Origin: Anaerolineae bacterium
GTDB lineage: Bacteria > Chloroflexota > Anaerolineae > B4-G1 > SLSP01
Direction: 5' to 3'
DNA: 6,243 nucleotides
Assembly: GCA_021107605.1 (NCBI GenBank)
Contig: JAIOSN010000316.1
Coordinates: 1 to 6,243 of the forward strand
The translations under genes and the position numbers were made by a program. The notes under the pieces are model-generated. The model saw only the letters and a list, made by a program, of their open reading frames with translations, made no database searches and was not told where the DNA came from. Every line of letters begins with the position of its first letter. Position 1 is the stretch's first letter. Positions 5,122-6,243 of this stretch are shown one piece after another.

Positions 5122-6243
5122 TCAATCTCCCAACCGTAAAGCTGCCAGGAACGCCTCTTGCGGGATCACGACATCACCTAACATCTTCATCCGTTTTTTG
5201 CCGGCTTTCTGTTTCTCCAAAAGTTTGCGTTTGCGACTGACATCACCACCGTAGCATTTGGAGAGCACATCCTTGCGCAACGCCTTCACGTTGACGCGCG
5301 CGACCACCTTTCCGCCCACCGCCGCTTGAATCGGGACCTCGAAGAGCTGGCGCGGTATCTCCTCCTTCATCTTGCGGATCAGGGCCGAGCCGCGCTCGTA
5401 GGCCAAATCTCGATGTACGATCAAGGCCAGCGCATCTACCGGCGCGCCGGTGATCAGAATGTCCACCTTGACCAGATCGTCGGCCCGATAGCCATCAAAA
5501 GCATAATCCATCGAAGCGTAACCACGGGTTGCGGATTTGAGCCTATCATGCAAATCCACCACCATCTCCGCCAACGGCACCTCAAAAGTGAGCAAGACCC
5601 GCTTGGTATCCAACGTCTCGGTCAAGAGCAAGTCGCCCCGCTTACGGCGGAAGATCTCCATCACCGCGCCCAGATAACCATTCGGCGTGATAACCTGCAC
5701 CTTCATCCAGGGTTCACGCACCTCAACGGTCAAGGTAGGATCGGGGAGATCAGAGGGACGGTGAATTTCCCGCACCTCCCCATCCACCATCAAGAGCTCA
5801 TAAGCCACGCTCGGCGCCGTGATTATCAGATCCTGAGCATATTCCCGCTCCAAACGCTCCTGGACAATCACCATGTGAAAGAGTCCCAAAAAGCCACACC
5901 GGAAACCAAATTGCAACGCCTCCGAACTCTCCGGCTCAAAAGTGAGGGCCGCATCGTTGAGTTGTAATTTCTCCAACGCATCTCGCAAATCCGCAAAATC
6001 ATCCGGCTCAGACGGGTAGAAGCTGGCAAAGACCATCGGCTTGGCGGGCTGATACCCGACCAACGGTTGCGCCGCCGGGTTCCGCGCGCTGGTGATCGTA
6101 TCGCCCACGCGCGCCTCGCGCACCGATTTAAGCCCGGTCGCCACATACCCCACCTCGCCCGCAGAGAGCCGCCGGACCGGCTTCATATCCGGGGCAAATA
6201 CCCCCACCTCCACCGGCATACCCTTGGTTCCCGTAGCCATCAT
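5122..6243 (-). CDS. lepA: Elongation factor 4 (LepA), C-terminal part; 5' end outside the window
   Basis: The visible 373 residues align by eye with LepA from about residue 225 of 600 to the end. The GTPase domain and the start of domain II are beyond the window edge, and the first ATG (MMATGTKG) is internal to the protein rather than a start. Visible features are the end of domain II (GEVGYVATGLKSVREARVGDTI, 29-50), the domain III block LQLNDAALTFEPESS with FGFRCGFLGLFHM (112-124) and QERLEREY, the domain V region (RLKSATRGYASMDY, 234-247), and the LepA-specific C-terminal domain with KCYGGDVSRKRKLLEKQKAG (329-348) and GKKRMK. EF4 is a ribosome-binding GTPase that acts on translocation and on ribosome biogenesis or initiation. 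The KCYGGD and basic LLEKQK segments separate it from EF-G and TypA. The frame is intact throughout, and the AI-2E gene follows after 12 nt. Confidence 0.97.
   Translation of the reverse strand: MMATGTKGMPVEVGVFAPDMKPVRRLSAGEVGYVATGLKSVREARVGDTITSARNPAAQPLVGYQPAKPMVFASFYPSEPDDFADLRDALEKLQLNDAALTFEPESSEALQFGFRCGFLGLFHMVIVQERLEREYAQDLIITAPSVAYELLMVDGEVREIHRPSDLPDPTLTVEVREPWMKVQVITPNGYLGAVMEIFRRKRGDLLLTETLDTKRVLLTFEVPLAEMVVDLHDRLKSATRGYASMDYAFDGYRADDLVKVDILITGAPVDALALIVHRDLAYERGSALIRKMKEEIPRQLFEVPIQAAVGGKVVARVNVKALRKDVLSKCYGGDVSRKRKLLEKQKAGKKRMKMLGDVVIPQEAFLAALRLGD

Noticed and set aside
5326..5967. 213-residue plus-strand open frame
   Set aside because: Lies wholly opposite lepA, which is certain; the His- and Gln-rich translation is an antisense shadow.
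6238..6243. ATG at 6243 as the true start of a short LepA
   Set aside because: Homology begins in the middle of domain II with no GTPase domain, and the frame runs off the window edge, so the gene is simply cut.

Overview
The window looks like a piece of a moderately GC-rich bacterial chromosome. Every gene is on the minus strand, so the reading order runs from high to low coordinates. The protein set (LepA, an AI-2E/PerM-type permease, a TyvE-like epimerase, a UPF0104-type membrane protein and a GT4 glycosyltransferase), together with short 7-nt tandem repeats between genes, makes me lean towards a Chloroflexota (Anaerolineae-like) genome. That placement is an inference from overall character; no marker here proves it.

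Layout in transcription order: (1) 6243-5122, the C-terminal 60% of lepA (elongation factor 4), with its 5' part outside the window. (2) 5109-3940, an AI-2E family transporter, 12 nt after lepA with its own strong Shine-Dalgarno, so the two very probably share a transcript. (3) 3845-3771, a solitary tRNA-Pro(CGG) with a recognisable promoter and a strong intrinsic terminator. (4) 3554-2559, a lysylphosphatidylglycerol-synthase-TM/UPF0104 membrane protein whose perfect extended -10 box sits so close to the ATG that the mRNA should be leaderless. (5) 2472-1453, an NAD-dependent sugar-nucleotide epimerase very like CDP-paratose 2-epimerase. (6) 1354-194, a family GT4 glycosyltransferase. (7) 148-1, the first 49 codons of an unidentified hydrophilic protein cut by the window edge. 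Genes 4-6 form a plausible envelope-glycan module: a sugar-nucleotide enzyme, a glycosyltransferase and a polytopic membrane protein of a family often found beside them. No stretch over 300 bases lacks a gene. The longest non-coding stretch (3555-3770) holds a terminator, an inverted repeat and a promoter.

The most unusual structure is a set of four degenerate heptanucleotide arrays (160-208, 1409-1473, 2504-2566, 3896-3938). Each lies at the 3' end of a protein gene. On the coding strand they share a loose NNRGTTR unit. Three of them run into the coding sequence and supply its final codons and its stop codon; the fourth starts one base after a stop. Because 7 is not a multiple of 3 and the units create TGA, TAA or TAG at their junctions, arrays A and B close all three reading frames. 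The only tightly coupled junction, lepA to the AI-2E gene, has no array. The arrays therefore look like repetitive gene-end punctuation. They recall the heptanucleotide STRR repeats described in heterocystous cyanobacteria, but with a stop-codon placement I have not seen described.
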